Source of the DNA: Halobacteriales archaeon QH_10_70_21
GTDB taxonomy: Archaea > Halobacteriota > Halobacteria > Halobacteriales > Haloarculaceae
Direction of reading: 5' to 3'
Assembly (NCBI GenBank): GCA_003021325.1
Contig: PXQM01000038.1
Coordinates: 6,032-11,472, forward strand
Length of the DNA stretch: 5,441 bases
Shown: positions 5,379 to 5,441 of the stretch, piece after piece
How positions within the stretch are numbered: the stretch's first letter is position 1
How the letters are laid out: every line of letters begins with the position of its first letter
The notes under the pieces: model-generated
What the model was told of the DNA's origin: nothing
The model's database searches: none
Seen by the model: the letters and a program-made list of their open reading frames with translations, nothing else
Made by a program: the position numbers and the translations under genes

Positions 5379-5412
5379 GCTTAGGAGACGATTAAAATAT
5401 ACACGGGACAAA

Positions 5413-5441
5413 ATGAGTATAAGTAGTACGGTTATTTACAG
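5413..5441 (+). CDS. Start of a possible gene, cut by the window edge
   Basis: An ATG at 5413 opens a frame reading MSISSTVIY, which continues to the window end after nine codons. It lies downstream of a TATA-like region at 5363-5371 with a leader of about 20 bases and no clear Shine-Dalgarno site. The codons are AT-rich, like the flanking DNA and unlike the left of the window. Nine residues are too few to assign a family. Confidence 0.3.

Noticed and set aside
1..5441. Search for CRISPR repeats, tRNA/rRNA genes, transposases or defence genes
   Set aside because: No regularly spaced repeats, cloverleaf pattern, rRNA-like tract or transposase motif was seen by eye on either strand.

Overview
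The window looks like haloarchaeal (class Halobacteria) chromosome. Most of it has very high GC and strongly GC-biased third codon positions. The proteins are acidic. The tyrosyl-tRNA synthetase is of the short archaeal type, and several genes have a TATA-like element about 25-30 bases before the start codon with no Shine-Dalgarno sequence, as expected for leaderless haloarchaeal transcripts. I cannot name a genus from sequence alone.

Layout from left to right. Bases 1-407 (minus) hold the first 135 codons of an ABC-2-type ATP-binding subunit, cut by the window edge. Across a 52-bp gap, 460-864 (plus) encodes a small SRPBCC-fold protein. It converges on 904-1146 (minus), an 80-residue protein with two putative zinc fingers. 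A 318-bp gap at 1147-1464 has a promoter for the zinc-finger gene and an inverted repeat, but no convincing gene. Bases 1465-2292 (plus) encode a five-helix membrane protein with a C-terminal outside domain. It converges on tyrS, 2333-3370 (minus), with a GC hairpin in the 40-bp gap. Divergent from tyrS is 3501-3956 (plus), a cysteine-containing protein I do not recognise.

From 3957 the character changes. A 328-bp gap carries a perfect 15-bp inverted repeat and then an AT-rich, well-formed BRE/TATA promoter. This promoter drives a secreted protein with two PKD-like domains (4285-5298), six N-glycosylation sequons and six cysteines. The last 45 codons of that gene and everything after it are AT-rich: 5301-5441 is about 29% GC by hand count. 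The right end therefore looks like the edge of a compositionally distinct island. A reading frame opening at 5413 runs off the window.

The left part is mostly single genes in alternating orientation rather than one operon, so no shared pathway is evident. I did not find a recognisable defence system, CRISPR array, insertion sequence or RNA gene. The most interesting parts are the 3957-4284 gap, the PKD-protein gene, and the abrupt composition change near 5160.
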